Part shown: piece by piece, positions 9,243-18,654 of the stretch
Position numbering within the stretch: the first letter of the stretch is position 1
Layout: each line of letters starts with the position of its first letter
Assembly (NCBI RefSeq): GCF_018919145.1
Contig: NZ_JAHLQJ010000006.1
Coordinates: 62,001-126,000, forward strand
DNA from: Paenibacillus brevis
Lineage (GTDB): Bacteria > Bacillota > Bacilli > Paenibacillales > Paenibacillaceae
DNA: 64,000 nucleotides
Direction: 5' to 3'
Made by a program: the position numbers and the translations under genes
Notes under the pieces: model-generated
What the model saw: only the letters and a program-made list of their open reading frames with translations
What the model was told of the DNA's origin: nothing
The model's database searches: none

Positions 9243-10148
9243 TTAAAGCTCAGGCTGGGGTGCATCACCGATTTTCTGCCCGATCCAGCTTTCGTAGATT
9301 TTCACGACAGACGATAAGTCCTCTTCGCCATACCCCTGAGTTTGTCCGGCCTGGAACAGGCTCTTGGCCAGATTAAGCATCGGGGAAGGGATCGAGGCGC
9401 CATCGGTTAGACTGGAGGCCAGCTTCAGATCCTTGAGCATAAGTGCTAGTGAAAATTGATTGGCGAAGTCATGTTCAATAATCTTGCGGCCCTTCAGTTC
9501 GGCAGCCTTGCTGCCCGCTGAACCGAGCTGTACAAGCTCAAGGAACCGTTCCGCAGGAAGACCTGACTTGGCGGCGATGGAGAAGCCTTCCGCCAAGGCC
9601 AGATTATTGATGCCTACAATGGTGTTATGGGCCAGCTTGGCAACGGCGCCGGTTCCGTTGTCACCCATATGAAGCACCTTCTTGCCCAGGCAATCAAAGA
9701 TATCCATCTGGTCTTGAAGCGCATCGCTGCGGCCGCCGACCATAAAGACCAGCGTTCCGTCAATGGCGGCAGGCGAGCTGCCGGTCACCGGCGCGTCTAG
9801 GAATACACCGCCCAGCGCTTCAACCTTGGCTGCCGTCTCCCGAACCAAAGCTGGTGAGACGGTGCTGCAATCGATGACGGTGACGCCTTGCCGCAGGCCG
9901 GCTAGCAGGCCTTCCTCGTCTTCATATACCGCTGCGATCGATGAATCGTCACTAACCATCGTAATGACCGTGTCAGCTTGACTGGCAGCCTCGCGCGGAG
10001 TGGCGGCGGCGCTTGCGCCAAGAGCGACCAACGGCTCGCATTTAGAGGCTGTCCGGTTGTATACAATCACTTCAAATTGTTGCTTCAGCAGGTTTGCGGC
10101 CATAGGAGCTCCCATGGTTCCCAGACCGATAAATCCGATTTTTTTCAT
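9243..10148 (-). CDS. NAD(P)-dependent 3-hydroxyisobutyrate dehydrogenase family oxidoreductase
   Basis: A 301-residue beta-hydroxyacid dehydrogenase (GarR/GlxR/MmsB family). The dinucleotide-binding site is at residues 4-18 (IGFIGLGTMGAPMA). The substrate signature DAPVTGS is at 119-125 and the catalytic Lys is at 171 (GTGAVAKLAHN). The frame allows a GTG at 10157, but the AGGAGGG site abuts that codon, so ATG 10148 is the better start. Whether the substrate is tartronate semialdehyde, 3-hydroxyisobutyrate or succinic semialdehyde cannot be told. It is a lone gene, divergent from pgi. Confidence 0.9.
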   Translation of the reverse strand: MKKIGFIGLGTMGAPMAANLLKQQFEVIVYNRTASKCEPLVALGASAAATPREAASQADTVITMVSDDSSIAAVYEDEEGLLAGLRQGVTVIDCSTVSPALVRETAAKVEALGGVFLDAPVTGSSPAAIDGTLVFMVGGRSDALQDQMDIFDCLGKKVLHMGDNGTGAVAKLAHNTIVGINNLALAEGFSIAAKSGLPAERFLELVQLGSAGSKAAELKGRKIIEHDFANQFSLALMLKDLKLASSLTDGASIPSPMLNLAKSLFQAGQTQGYGEEDLSSVVKIYESWIGQKIGDAPQPEL

Positions 10149-10191
10149 CGTTGTCACCCTCCTGGTGTGTGTTGAACAATACAGATTTATT

Positions 10192-10220
10192 TTAGCACGG
10201 ACGTCTGCGGGGTGTACAAT
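10192..10220 (+). promoter_or_regulatory. Candidate promoter for pgi
   Basis: TTAGCA (10192-10197) and TACAAT (10215-10220) are separated by 17 bp. This lies about 110 bp upstream of the pgi start, in the divergent gap. Confidence 0.45.
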
Positions 10221-10331
10221 ATGTCCTTGTTTTCGGGTATATTTTACAGTATCCTAATTACAAGTTGATACCTGGTTTGTCCAGCGGGATAGGCAGTGAG
10301 ATCAAATAATTAGATGGAGGTAATTTTCATC

Positions 10332-11687
10332 ATGTCTAAGAAAGTCACTTTTGATTACAGCACAGCCCTGCAATTTGTAGGACAGCATGAAGTTGATAAC
10401 CTGGAAGCACAAGTGCGTGCAGCTCATGAGCAGTTACATAAAGGCACTGGAGCGGGCTCGGATTTTCTGGGCTGGATTGATCTCCCGACTGCCTATGACA
10501 AAGAGGAGTTCGCCCGCATTCAAAAGGCAGCTGCCAAGATCCAAAGCGATTCGGAAGTGCTTATCGTGATCGGCATCGGCGGTTCCTACCTTGGAGCCCG
10601 TGCAGCTATCGAATCTCTCTCCCATTCGTTCTATAACACATTGCCGAAGGACAAGCGCAAGACTCCGGAAATTTATTTTGCCGGTAACAATATCAGCTCT
10701 ACGTACGTCAATCACTTGCTTGACCTGATCGAAGGCAAGGACTTCTCGGTTAATGTCATCTCCAAATCCGGCACGACTACCGAGCCCGCAATTGCGTTCC
10801 GTATCTTCCGCGCGGCTCTGGAGAAGAAGTATGGCAAGGAAGAAGCCCGCAAACGGATCTATGCAACCACGGACCGTGAGAAGGGTGCACTCAAGAAGCT
10901 GGCTAACGAGGAAGGATATGAAACCTTCGTTATTCCGGACGATGTGGGCGGACGTTATTCCGTACTGACTGCTGTAGGGCTCTTGCCTATTGCGACTGCC
11001 GGAATCAGCATCGAAGAAATGATGCAAGGGGCAGCTGATGCCGCTAAAGAATACAGCAGCCCGAACCTGTCCGAGAATGCCAGCTATCAATATGCAGCAG
11101 TTCGTAATGCATTGTACCGCAAGGGCAAGGTAACTGAAATTCTCGTTAACTATGAGCCTTCCCTGCACTACGTTTCGGAATGGTGGAAGCAACTGTACGG
11201 TGAAAGCGAAGGCAAGGACTACAAAGGAATTTTCCCTGCGGCTGTTGATTTCTCCACAGATCTTCATTCGATGGGACAGTTCATCCAAGAAGGCAACCGC
11301 AATATTTTTGAAACGGTTATTCAAGTCACCGAGGTGCCTAGCCATATCACGATTGAGGAAGATCCGGCAGACCTTGACGGACTGAACTTCCTTGCAGGCG
11401 AGACCCTGGACTTCGTGAACAAGAAGGCATTCCAAGGCACGCTTCTCGCACACACGGATGGACAGGTTCCAAACCTGGTTGTGAATATTCCAGACTTGAC
11501 TCCATATTCTTTCGGATATCTGGTATACTTCTTTGAAAAGGCCTGCGGCATCAGCGGCTATCTGATGGGTGTTAACCCGTTCGATCAGCCTGGAGTTGAA
11601 GCATATAAGAAGAACATGTTCGCATTGCTCGGCAAACCGGGCTATGAGAAAGAAAAGGCGGAGCTGGAAGCAAGACTTTCCGAATAA
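10332..11687 (+). CDS. pgi: Glucose-6-phosphate isomerase
   Basis: This glycolytic enzyme interconverts glucose 6-phosphate and fructose 6-phosphate. It has 451 residues, the compact Gram-positive length. Signatures are [14 protein letters not shown] in the first SIS domain, [17 protein letters not shown] around the phosphate site and [12 protein letters not shown] with the catalytic region. GGAGGT (10316-10321) is correctly spaced for ATG 10332; the in-frame ATG at 10314 overlaps this site. It is monocistronic by appearance, followed by a hairpin at 11716-11766. Confidence 0.97.
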   Translation: MSKKVTFDYSTALQFVGQHEVDNLEAQVRAAHEQLHKGTGAGSDFLGWIDLPTAYDKEEFARIQKAAAKIQSDSEVLIVIGIGGSYLGARAAIESLSHSFYNTLPKDKRKTPEIYFAGNNISSTYVNHLLDLIEGKDFSVNVISKSGTTTEPAIAFRIFRAALEKKYGKEEARKRIYATTDREKGALKKLANEEGYETFVIPDDVGGRYSVLTAVGLLPIATAGISIEEMMQGAADAAKEYSSPNLSENASYQYAAVRNALYRKGKVTEILVNYEPSLHYVSEWWKQLYGESEGKDYKGIFPAAVDFSTDLHSMGQFIQEGNRNIFETVIQVTEVPSHITIEEDPADLDGLNFLAGETLDFVNKKAFQGTLLAHTDGQVPNLVVNIPDLTPYSFGYLVYFFEKACGISGYLMGVNPFDQPGVEAYKKNMFALLGKPGYEKEKAELEARLSE

Positions 11688-11715
11688 GCAAGCTCCTTAC
11701 AGGCAGGAATCATGC

Positions 11716-11766
11716 CGCCAGGAAGCAGTTCGCCGATACCCATATCGGTCGGGCTGCTTCTTGGCA
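11716..11766 (+). other. Long hairpin without a T tract downstream of pgi
   Basis: The arms GCCAGGAAGCAG ... CTGCTTCTTGGC, with inner CCGATA/TATCGG, can fold into a long imperfect stem. There is no U run after it, so it may stabilise the pgi transcript or act as a weak terminator. Confidence 0.45.
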
Positions 11767-11787
11767 CATTCATAAGGATGATGTCAT

Positions 11788-12420
11788 ATGCTGGAACGGT
11801 ACAGAACGGTTCGCGGAGCCGGAGAGAAAGAAATCGTCATAAAAAAGTCAAGGTTCATCGGTCATATCAAGCCGGTGCAGCATGAGGAAGAGGCCATCGC
11901 GTTTATTGAAGAGATCAAGAAACGCCATTGGAATGCGACTCATAATTGCTCTGCTTATATGCTTGGGGAACGGGACGAGATCCAGAAGCAGTCCGATGAT
12001 GGAGAGCCGAGCGGAACTGCGGGAAAGCCGATTCTTGAAGTGATCCGGAATCAGGGACTGAAGGATGTGGCCATCGTGGTCACCCGTTATTTTGGCGGCA
12101 TTATGCTGGGAGCGGGCGGACTGATTCGGGCTTATACCGACGGGGCGGTGGCTGCGATCGAAGCCGGAGAAGCAATTACGCGCGTGCTTCACCGTGAAAT
12201 TTTCGTAGAGCTGGATTATACCTGGCTGGGCAAGGTGGAAAATGAGCTGAGAAGCCGGGGGATTCGAACCGGAACTACGGCGTTTGCAGACAAGGTTACG
12301 TTGTTGTGCTTGCCGCTAAATGCGGAGACGGAGACGTTTAGGAACTGGATGATTGATCTGACACAGGGGCAGGCCGTCTTGACGGAAGGTGACAAGGTTT
12401 ACTTTATCGAAGGGGAATAA
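11788..12420 (+). CDS. YigZ family protein (IMPACT/UPF0029)
   Basis: A 210-residue conserved cytoplasmic protein. The N-terminal IMPACT-type domain holds the family signature with HWNATHNCSAY, QKQSDDGEPSGTAGKPIL and VTRYFGGIMLGAGGLIRAY. A smaller C-terminal domain with an EF-G-IV-like fold (DUF1949) follows from about residue 140. Bacterial members are of uncertain function; a link to translation has been suggested from the domain folds. The gene is 5 bp upstream of a TetR regulator, so the two are probably cotranscribed. Confidence 0.9.
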   Translation: MLERYRTVRGAGEKEIVIKKSRFIGHIKPVQHEEEAIAFIEEIKKRHWNATHNCSAYMLGERDEIQKQSDDGEPSGTAGKPILEVIRNQGLKDVAIVVTRYFGGIMLGAGGLIRAYTDGAVAAIEAGEAITRVLHREIFVELDYTWLGKVENELRSRGIRTGTTAFADKVTLLCLPLNAETETFRNWMIDLTQGQAVLTEGDKVYFIEGE

Positions 12421-12425
12421 AGCCT

Positions 12426-13022
12426 ATGGCAAGAAGAGCAGTAGAGCAGGAGTTGTCGAGGGAAAGAATTATGGACGCAGCGAGGCATCTGTTCATTACG
12501 AAGGGATACCGCGGCATTTCCATGCGGAGTATCGGTCAGCATTTGGGCTATAGTCATGGCTCACTCTATTATCACTTCAAGGAAAAGGCTGAATTGTTCT
12601 ATGCGATTGTCGTTCAGGATTTTAATCATCTGGCACGGATGTGCGAGCAGGTGACGAAGCGTCCTCCGATGGACGGCTTGACGCGTCTGGAGCAGCTGAT
12701 GCTTGATTTCATCAAATTCGGGTTGGAGAATCCTTATCAGTATGAGATTATGTTCATGCTCCGGGATGAAGAAATCCTGTCCTATTGCAAGGTGGAGCAG
12801 GCAAAGTGTTTTGACATGTTTGAGAAGATTGTGAGGGGCTTTCTAGCAGAAGAGAGACATCCTTTAGAGCAAAACTCTTCACTTCCGCTCAGCATGTTCC
12901 TGGGCATACACGGGTTTATATCGTTTTATATTCAAGACCGTTTGACTTTTGAGGATATTCGTCCTGCCGCAATTGCCCATGTCAAGATGTTAAGTCAAAG
13001 CTCTTATCGCATGACGTCTTAG
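12426..13022 (+). CDS. TetR/AcrR family transcriptional regulator
   Basis: A 198-residue regulator. Residues 10-60 form the TetR helix-turn-helix (RERIMDAARHLFITKGYRGI ... HLGYSHGSLYYHFKEKAEL). The remainder is the variable ligand-binding helical domain. The ATG is 5 bp after the yigZ stop. It may regulate this pair or a distant target; no clear operator is seen. Confidence 0.9.
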   Translation: MARRAVEQELSRERIMDAARHLFITKGYRGISMRSIGQHLGYSHGSLYYHFKEKAELFYAIVVQDFNHLARMCEQVTKRPPMDGLTRLEQLMLDFIKFGLENPYQYEIMFMLRDEEILSYCKVEQAKCFDMFEKIVRGFLAEERHPLEQNSSLPLSMFLGIHGFISFYIQDRLTFEDIRPAAIAHVKMLSQSSYRMTS

Positions 13023-13129
13023 AGGCGTTTTTTTAGAAGTCCGCACTTTATCCATTCACTCTTGCATAGCAGTAATTCATCAATACGCTAAATGATTAAC
13101 GCACGAGAATGGGGCTAATTAGTCCCAGC

Positions 13130-13184
13130 AAAAAAAGTTGGGCGAGAAAACTGGAATCCAGTTTCGTCCAACTTTTTTGTTTGT
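13130..13184. terminator. Bidirectional terminator between the TetR gene and yjbQ
   Basis: A long near-perfect stem (AAAAAAGTTGG, then CGAGAAAACTGG / CCAGTTTCG, then CCAACTTTTTT) has an A run on the left and a T run on the right, so it can serve both convergent units. The rest of 13023-13315 shows no gene. Confidence 0.85.
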
Positions 13185-13315
13185 TAGGTCACCGGCAATG
13201 CAAGCAGCTTCTGGCTAGTCATCTACTCCGGCGGCCCATCTAACGAATGTCTTTGAGGGACGACTTTTCTTTTTCTCACTCTAGTTGCGTGTACTTGTAT
13301 TACGATGTCATTCCG

Positions 13316-13729
13316 TCATTGTGCATCGGGGTCGGGAATCATCTTGACCAGACATTGACGGTGGCGAGGGCCGTCAAATTCGCAAAAATAAATGCCTTGC
13401 CAGCGGCCCAGCAGTAATTTTCCATCCTGAATGATTACCGTTTGAGAGGTTCCCGTGGTAATTGCTTTTAGATGTGAGGCGGTGTTGCCCTCGGCATGTC
13501 TGTAACCCGGATGCTTCCAAGGAAAGACTTCATCCAGGCGGAGCAAAACGTCATGCTTGACATCAGGGTCTGCATTCTCATTAATGGCGATTCCGGCAGT
13601 GGTATGGGGACTATACACAACGACCAATCCGGACTTTACGCCGCTCTGTTGCACGAGTGAAACGACCTCTCTGGTAATGTCCCTCATTTCATCACGTTTA
13701 GTAGTGGTCAACTCAATCGTATGAAGCAT
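13316..13729 (-). CDS. YjbQ family protein (secondary thiamine-phosphate synthase-like)
   Basis: A 137-residue UPF0047 protein. Family hallmarks are VVYSPHTTAGIAINENADPD near residues 38-57, a second conserved His in HAEGNTASHLKA and the C-terminal LLGRWQGIYFCEFDGPR. The E. coli homologue has weak thiamine-phosphate synthase activity, but the physiological role is not settled. AGGAGGTACCCGC precedes the ATG. It is a single gene with its own promoter at 13769-13796. Confidence 0.9.
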   Translation of the reverse strand: MLHTIELTTTKRDEMRDITREVVSLVQQSGVKSGLVVVYSPHTTAGIAINENADPDVKHDVLLRLDEVFPWKHPGYRHAEGNTASHLKAITTGTSQTVIIQDGKLLLGRWQGIYFCEFDGPRHRQCLVKMIPDPDAQ

Positions 13730-13768
13730 GCGGGTACCTCCTTTTCAGCTAAATTACTCTTTAGTTGT

Positions 13769-13796
13769 ATTGTACCCGTTCAGAGGAGCAGTGCAA
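13769..13796 (-). promoter_or_regulatory. Candidate promoter for yjbQ
   Basis: On the minus strand TTGCAC (13796-13791) and TACAAT (13774-13769) are 16 bp apart, about 40 bp before the start codon. Confidence 0.6.
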
Positions 13797-13840
13797 TACG
13801 ATAAAATATATACATTTTCAAATCACATGCGGGATAAGGA

Positions 13841-13869
13841 TTGACGTACCTTGGACGGTTTGGTAAAGT
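13841..13869 (+). promoter_or_regulatory. Candidate promoter for the CysA-like gene
   Basis: TTGACG (13841-13846) and TAAAGT (13864-13869) are separated by 17 bp. An AT-rich leader of about 70 bases follows before the start codon. Confidence 0.6.
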
Positions 13870-13939
13870 GTTTATAAGTTAATTCCAAGTAATTATATAA
13901 GAATAAGTTATATTGAGTATATGTGATAGCGGAGAAGGG

Positions 13940-15016
13940 ATGTGCTCGACCATGCATGTGGAGGTTCGTAATCTGGATAAGCATTTCGGCAATTTTCATG
14001 CCGTGAAGGATGTCAGCTTTGGGATTGAAAAGGGGCAACTGATCGGACTTCTTGGCCCAAGTGGAGGGGGAAAGACCTCCATCCTCCGTATGCTGGCTGG
14101 CCTGGAGCAGCCTGATTCCGGCGAAATCCTGTTCCATGGGGAGAGAGTGAATGCTCTGGCTCCGCAGGATCGGGGTATCGGCTTTGTATTCCAGAGTTAC
14201 GCCTTGTTCAAGCACATGACCGTATTCGATAATATCGCCTTTGGTCTTCAAGTGAAGAAGCTGCCCAAGAACAGAATCCGGGAACGGGTGCTGGAGCTGG
14301 TTGAGCTAACAGGCCTTTCGGGCTTTGAAAAGCGCTATCCTCATCAATTGTCGGGCGGACAACGGCAGCGGGTTGCCTTTGCTAGAGCCTTGGCGCCAGA
14401 GCCGCAATTGCTGCTGCTCGACGAGCCCTTTGCCGCTATCGATGCGAAGATCCGGCAGGAGCTGCGCTCCTGGCTGCGTGAACTGATCGAGCGAGTCGGC
14501 ATCACCTCCATTTTCGTGACCCATGATCAGGATGAGGCTATTGAGGTGGCGGACGAGATTATGATTATTAATGAAGGAAGACTTGAACAGAAGGGTTCCC
14601 CATGGGACATCTACAAGGGGCCAAATACGCCATTCGTGGCCTCCTTTGTCGGACAATCAACCTTGATTCATCGGGCTGCTGATCTAAAGGGATTTGAGCA
14701 AGAAGCAGGAGACGGCAATACGAAGGCGCTTATCCGTCCGGAATATCTGGAGGTAGGAAGCGAGCATGAATTCACCTTGCTCTCGGCAACCTCTTCCGGG
14801 GTGGTGAAGCATACCCATTTCCGGGGAAGCGAATGGTTGGTGGAAGTTGAGGTTGGCGGGCATGTCCTGACCACCTTCCGTTCGCTGGAGAAGGAGACAT
14901 TAAAGGCAGGCCAAGAGGTCAGGGTACTGGTACACCGCGCTTACCTGTTCAATGACGAGAAGAGCTGGATCGTGGAAAATCCGTTAAAGGGCGGTCCGAT
15001 CACGGTGATGATCTAG
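13940..15016 (+). CDS. Sulfate/molybdate-type ABC transporter ATP-binding protein (CysA-like)
   Basis: A 358-residue importer ATPase. Walker A GPSGGGKT is at 39-46, then the Q-loop (FVFQSYALFKHMTV), the ABC signature LSGGQRQRVAFARALA, Walker B LLLLDEPFAAID and the H-loop FVTHDQDEA. A C-terminal TOBE-like regulatory domain covers about 235-355. GGAG at 13931-13934 is suitably spaced from ATG 13940; the TTG at 13913 and ATG at 13952 are alternatives. No sulfate-binding protein or permease gene is nearby, so this is an orphan subunit whose partners must lie elsewhere. Confidence 0.87.
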   Translation: MCSTMHVEVRNLDKHFGNFHAVKDVSFGIEKGQLIGLLGPSGGGKTSILRMLAGLEQPDSGEILFHGERVNALAPQDRGIGFVFQSYALFKHMTVFDNIAFGLQVKKLPKNRIRERVLELVELTGLSGFEKRYPHQLSGGQRQRVAFARALAPEPQLLLLDEPFAAIDAKIRQELRSWLRELIERVGITSIFVTHDQDEAIEVADEIMIINEGRLEQKGSPWDIYKGPNTPFVASFVGQSTLIHRAADLKGFEQEAGDGNTKALIRPEYLEVGSEHEFTLLSATSSGVVKHTHFRGSEWLVEVEVGGHVLTTFRSLEKETLKAGQEVRVLVHRAYLFNDEKSWIVENPLKGGPITVMI

Positions 15017-15163
15017 AAGCGTGGCGAACAATGGGGGCCTGCGGCCGGTATAGGCTTACACTCCTCACACTCGCTGTTAAGCCCCCGATTTTCTGAAGGG
15101 ATTAAACCTGAAAAGGAGAAATCCGGGTTTAAGGCGACTGCTTTCGCTCTGGGAATGTAACAA

Positions 15164-15213
15164 AAAAGACTGTCCTGAATGTCATCAGACTGACAATCAG
15201 GGCAGTCTTTGTG
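15164..15213. terminator. Terminator between convergent genes
   Basis: The arms AAAGACTGTCCTGA and TCAGGGCAGTCTTT form a stem with A/T flanks on both sides, ending the CysA-like unit and the opposing exporter operon. Confidence 0.8.
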
Positions 15214-15224
15214 TTTTGAGAGGA

Positions 15225-16304
15225 TCAGGCTCTGGAACGAACCTCTTGACGCATAAATAGGGCATAGGAGATGCCGAAGCAGACCATTGTCGCCGCTATC
15301 AGGCCCGTGAGCTGCGGCCAGACCAACAGAAGGCTTTGTCCCAAAGACAAGGGACTTGAGATCGCTCCGATTAATTGGTCCATAGTTAGCGGTCCAAGTG
15401 AACGAATGCCTGGCGTGAGCAATGTTGTGATTGTCTCGGAAAAAAGCTCGGTTGGCGAAAGTCTGTTCAACATCAGCACCAAGTTCATCTGACGAAGCTG
15501 GGCTGAGACATCGGCAGTTTGCGGTACAGCGGTCGCACTGTTCACAAGTCCGATAATCATGCTGTAGAAAATCGTAAAGAACAACCATACTGCGATCGAT
15601 GAAAGTGCCGAAGTTGCAGCCTGTCTAAAGCGAATCGAGAATAAAATGGACAGGTTCAGCCAGAATCCGATATATATGACTGCAATGAGCAAGAACATCA
15701 CGATGCGGATGAACTCCTCCGGTGTCGGCGGATAGCCTATGGTGAACAGGCTTAATCCCATTACCAGAAAGCCAAGGGAGAAGACGACGACAAAGATCAG
15801 GAACAAAGCCGCCATGAATTTGGCGATGATAAAGTCATCGCGATAAATCGGCTGGGATAGCAAACGCCCAAGCGTTCCCTTATTCCGTTCGGAATTGACC
15901 GCATCAAATCCGAGCGCAATTCCGATTAAAGGTCCCAGCCAGGATAAAAATGTAGTGAATGAAGGAACGGACAGACTTTCGCTGGTTAACGTAAACATCT
16001 TAAGAAAAAGAAAGTCGTCTCCTCCGCTGCTATTGTCGAGCGATCCCCCGCGAATGGCGGATACGGCACCGTAAATCGAGCCGATGCAGGCGAGGAGAAT
16101 GATGCCGATTAGAATGACGAAGCGCCATGAGTAAATATGGTCGCCAATTTCCTTGCCGATCATGATACGAAGGGATGAGACGGAGCTGCGCTCACGAGGC
16201 GAGCCGGCAGGCGCATCCTTTTGCAGCATTTTCCGGATTTTTTCTTTGAACCCGTTCAAGATATTCCGGATATGCTGCTGAAGCGGGGCTTCCATGGATT
16301 TCAT
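15225..16304 (-). CDS. ABC-2 type exporter permease
   Basis: A 359-residue membrane protein. A charged cytoplasmic stretch of about 65 residues precedes the first transmembrane helix (FVILIGIILLACIGSIYGAV). About five more helices follow, with an extracytoplasmic loop after helix 1. The segment GFDAVNSERNKGTLGRLLSQPIYR is typical of ABC-2 membrane proteins. Its start overlaps the ATPase stop by 4 bp (ATGA). It is the last gene of the NEW3 protein-ATPase-permease operon, which resembles exporters of unknown cargo in other Bacillota. Confidence 0.88.
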   Translation of the reverse strand: MKSMEAPLQQHIRNILNGFKEKIRKMLQKDAPAGSPRERSSVSSLRIMIGKEIGDHIYSWRFVILIGIILLACIGSIYGAVSAIRGGSLDNSSGGDDFLFLKMFTLTSESLSVPSFTTFLSWLGPLIGIALGFDAVNSERNKGTLGRLLSQPIYRDDFIIAKFMAALFLIFVVVFSLGFLVMGLSLFTIGYPPTPEEFIRIVMFLLIAVIYIGFWLNLSILFSIRFRQAATSALSSIAVWLFFTIFYSMIIGLVNSATAVPQTADVSAQLRQMNLVLMLNRLSPTELFSETITTLLTPGIRSLGPLTMDQLIGAISSPLSLGQSLLLVWPQLTGLIAATMVCFGISYALFMRQEVRSRA

Positions 16305-17323
16305 CGATCTGTCCTCCCTTCAAAGAAACGATGGTAGATGTCGTCTAATCCAAATTCCTTTCGCCTTAGGTAAATAAGTTCAGCCTGACTCCGAATGACG
16401 GTCTCGGCAATCAGCGGTGTAAGGTCATAACTGCAGACAATCGTGAATAACCGAGGCTGCTCTCCGTCAACAGCATGAACCTCAAATGAGCCTGGTGCAG
16501 ATTCCAGAGGGAGAATTTCCTTGACCCCATCCAGAGATTGGAGCTGCTCTGTCAGACCTTGCGGCCAGGAGACGGCACCAATCTCAATAAACACATTACC
16601 ATCCTGATTAAGCTCATTGGACAGCGTCCGAATATCACCGGCTGCGATCAATCTCCCTTTCACAAAAATCCCCACACGGTCACAAATCTGCTGGACCTGA
16701 TGTAAATGATGGGAAGACAGTAGGACAGTCAGCCCTTCATCCCGGCTAAGGGATGAGATCAGTCCAAGCAGCTCGCGAACACCTTCCGGGTCAATGCCCA
16801 ATGTGGGCTCATCAAGAATAATGACCTCTGGCTGCTTAATCAGCACATCAGCCAAACCAAGTCTCTGACGCATGCCACGAGAGAAGGTGCCGACCTTCTT
16901 GCCGGCACTATCGGAAAGTCCGGTCTTCTCTAGCAGAGCGTAGGCTCGTTCACGGGCTTCCGACTTATTGAGCCCATTTAATCTGGCTGTGTAGACCAGA
17001 TTGTCGACTGCGCTCCGGTCATCATAAAATCCTACGTCATCCGGCAAATAGCCGACCTTCCGTTTTACCGACAATGCCTCCCATACCGGATCATGACCAC
17101 AAATTTTTGCTTGCCCGGTGGAGGGCTCGGTTAATCCCAGCATCATGAGAATCGTCGTTGTTTTGCCGGCTCCGTTCGGTCCAAGCAAACCAAAGATTTC
17201 TCCCTTGGAAATACGCAAATTAAGATGATCCACAGCTGTCATGTCCCCGTATCTTTTGGTCAAGCCCTCAAGCTCAATAATCGCTGTCTGATCTGCCGGT
17301 TCAATTTGCAGTGGTTTGATCAT
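16301..17323 (-). CDS. ABC exporter ATP-binding protein
   Basis: A 340-residue ATPase of the CcmA/drug-exporter class. It shows Walker A (LLGPNGAGKTTT), the signature FSRGMRQRLGLADVLIK, Walker B (VIILDEPTLGIDP) and the H-loop LLSSHHLHQVQ. A C-terminal extension of about 110 residues follows. A GGGAGAAG site lies within the end of the upstream gene, 3 bp before this start. It pairs with the permease at 15225. Neighbouring ECF sigma and anti-sigma genes suggest an envelope-related role. Confidence 0.92.
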   Translation of the reverse strand: MIKPLQIEPADQTAIIELEGLTKRYGDMTAVDHLNLRISKGEIFGLLGPNGAGKTTTILMMLGLTEPSTGQAKICGHDPVWEALSVKRKVGYLPDDVGFYDDRSAVDNLVYTARLNGLNKSEARERAYALLEKTGLSDSAGKKVGTFSRGMRQRLGLADVLIKQPEVIILDEPTLGIDPEGVRELLGLISSLSRDEGLTVLLSSHHLHQVQQICDRVGIFVKGRLIAAGDIRTLSNELNQDGNVFIEIGAVSWPQGLTEQLQSLDGVKEILPLESAPGSFEVHAVDGEQPRLFTIVCSYDLTPLIAETVIRSQAELIYLRRKEFGLDDIYHRFFEGRTDR

Positions 17324-17326
17324 GGC

Positions 17327-18487
17327 TCATCTTCTCCCGAATTTCCGGAACAGGTAGTAGATTCCTGCAACCACGGCTAGAATAATCAGAACTCCGATCC
17401 ATCCCCATAAGACCGAGGACTCTACAGTAATACGCAGATCGGCGGAGGCGCTTTTTGCGGATGAATTTGCGGTTACACTGACCACATAGTCGCCTGCCAG
17501 CGATTTGTTGCTTGATTTGATCGTGGCTTGAACGGGCTTGCTCTCTCCCGGAGCAATGGATGTAATTGTCGATGGGGAGAAGGATACCTCCCATCCGGTT
17601 GGCGCATTGGCGGAAAAAGAAAGATCCTGAAGCTCAGCGGTTCCAGTATTGTATACGACGAAGTCCAGTTTGCGCGTACCTCCCGACTGGATGTCCGCAC
17701 TCAATAGATTGTTGCTTGTTGTTAACTCCATCCCATAGGTGCCGGTAATGACGGCTTCTAATTCAGCCTGTGCCATTGAATCTCCACTCGACGCGGCGAT
17801 TGGAATCGTATAGGTATCAGCCTGAACCATTTCCGCAGGCTTTACTTCTACAGAGATCGATTTTTCCGTATTCGGGTCTACCTCAACAGAGGTTACACTG
17901 GTCCCGTCGGATTTGAAACGCACATCCCATCCGCTAGGTGCTTGGGCTGTGAGTGCATAAGTTTGCGCGGTAGAGGTGCGGTTGCGCAGCACGGCGCTAT
18001 AGGTAAAGCTGGAATCCGAATACCCTTCCATATTCGCTTGGTCTACATTCAGCTCGGTATTAAACGTTCCTTGTTCCGAGACATGGATCACTAACGGAAG
18101 AACAGCTTGGCCTGCACGAAGGGTAAAGGTATAACGTCCCTTATCCACCTGCAGCGGTACTTCGAGTTGAAGACTGATCGTCTGAGCTTCATCGGGTTTA
18201 ACAGCTAATTTCGAAATATCACGCCCTCCGGCTGTCATGACGGACTTCCAATTGTTGCCGCCCTGGTCCAGAGTTATATCAGCAGTCAGTGTGGATGAAC
18301 TGTGGTTCATCAACTCGATGGAATAGGACACCGTTTCGCCAGGTGCGGCGGACCAATCCACATAAGGCGTATACAGCTCGAGAGTCCCGGCCGCCCTGGC
18401 TTCAGGGGCCTGGATGAATCCACTGAACCCGAGAGCAGTGAACAGCATAATCAGCAGCAGAGCTGCTTTTCGAAATGATGAAAGCAT
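17327..18487 (-). CDS. NEW3 domain membrane-anchored protein
   Basis: A 386-residue protein with a signal peptide (about 1-32, ending PEARA). Three consecutive Ig-like segments carry NEW3-type signatures (APSGWDVRFK and APTGWEVSFSPSTI with PGESKPV). A single C-terminal transmembrane helix (WIGVLIILAVVAGIYYLF) is followed by a short basic tail. It would sit outside the membrane. AAGGAGG is well placed for ATG 18487, although the frame stays open further upstream to 18751 across the divergent promoter region. It is the first gene of the exporter operon and may present or stabilise the exported substrate. Confidence 0.85.
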   Translation of the reverse strand: MLSSFRKAALLLIMLFTALGFSGFIQAPEARAAGTLELYTPYVDWSAAPGETVSYSIELMNHSSSTLTADITLDQGGNNWKSVMTAGGRDISKLAVKPDEAQTISLQLEVPLQVDKGRYTFTLRAGQAVLPLVIHVSEQGTFNTELNVDQANMEGYSDSSFTYSAVLRNRTSTAQTYALTAQAPSGWDVRFKSDGTSVTSVEVDPNTEKSISVEVKPAEMVQADTYTIPIAASSGDSMAQAELEAVITGTYGMELTTSNNLLSADIQSGGTRKLDFVVYNTGTAELQDLSFSANAPTGWEVSFSPSTITSIAPGESKPVQATIKSSNKSLAGDYVVSVTANSSAKSASADLRITVESSVLWGWIGVLIILAVVAGIYYLFRKFGRR

Positions 18488-18654
18488 GCGTGAATTCCTC
18501 CTTGAATGATGTAAAAGTATAAATCGTCTATGATACGAATAGGAAGGACAATTGGATTTAATCGGCCGCGATTTTTTTTTACGGCTTTTCAAACCCTGAT
18601 TTTTTTGGTAAAACGAGGTACAGAGGGAGATGCTTCGTTTCAGGGGGGACGGAC

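Noticed and set aside
10434-11453. A 339-codon open frame on the minus strand inside pgi
   Set aside because: It is antisense to a well-supported isomerase gene, its translation shows no family features and it has no ribosome site; it follows from the codon bias of pgi.
13823-14251. A 142-codon minus-strand frame near the start of the CysA-like gene
   Set aside because: It overlaps the promoter and the ATPase coding region and has no family signature.
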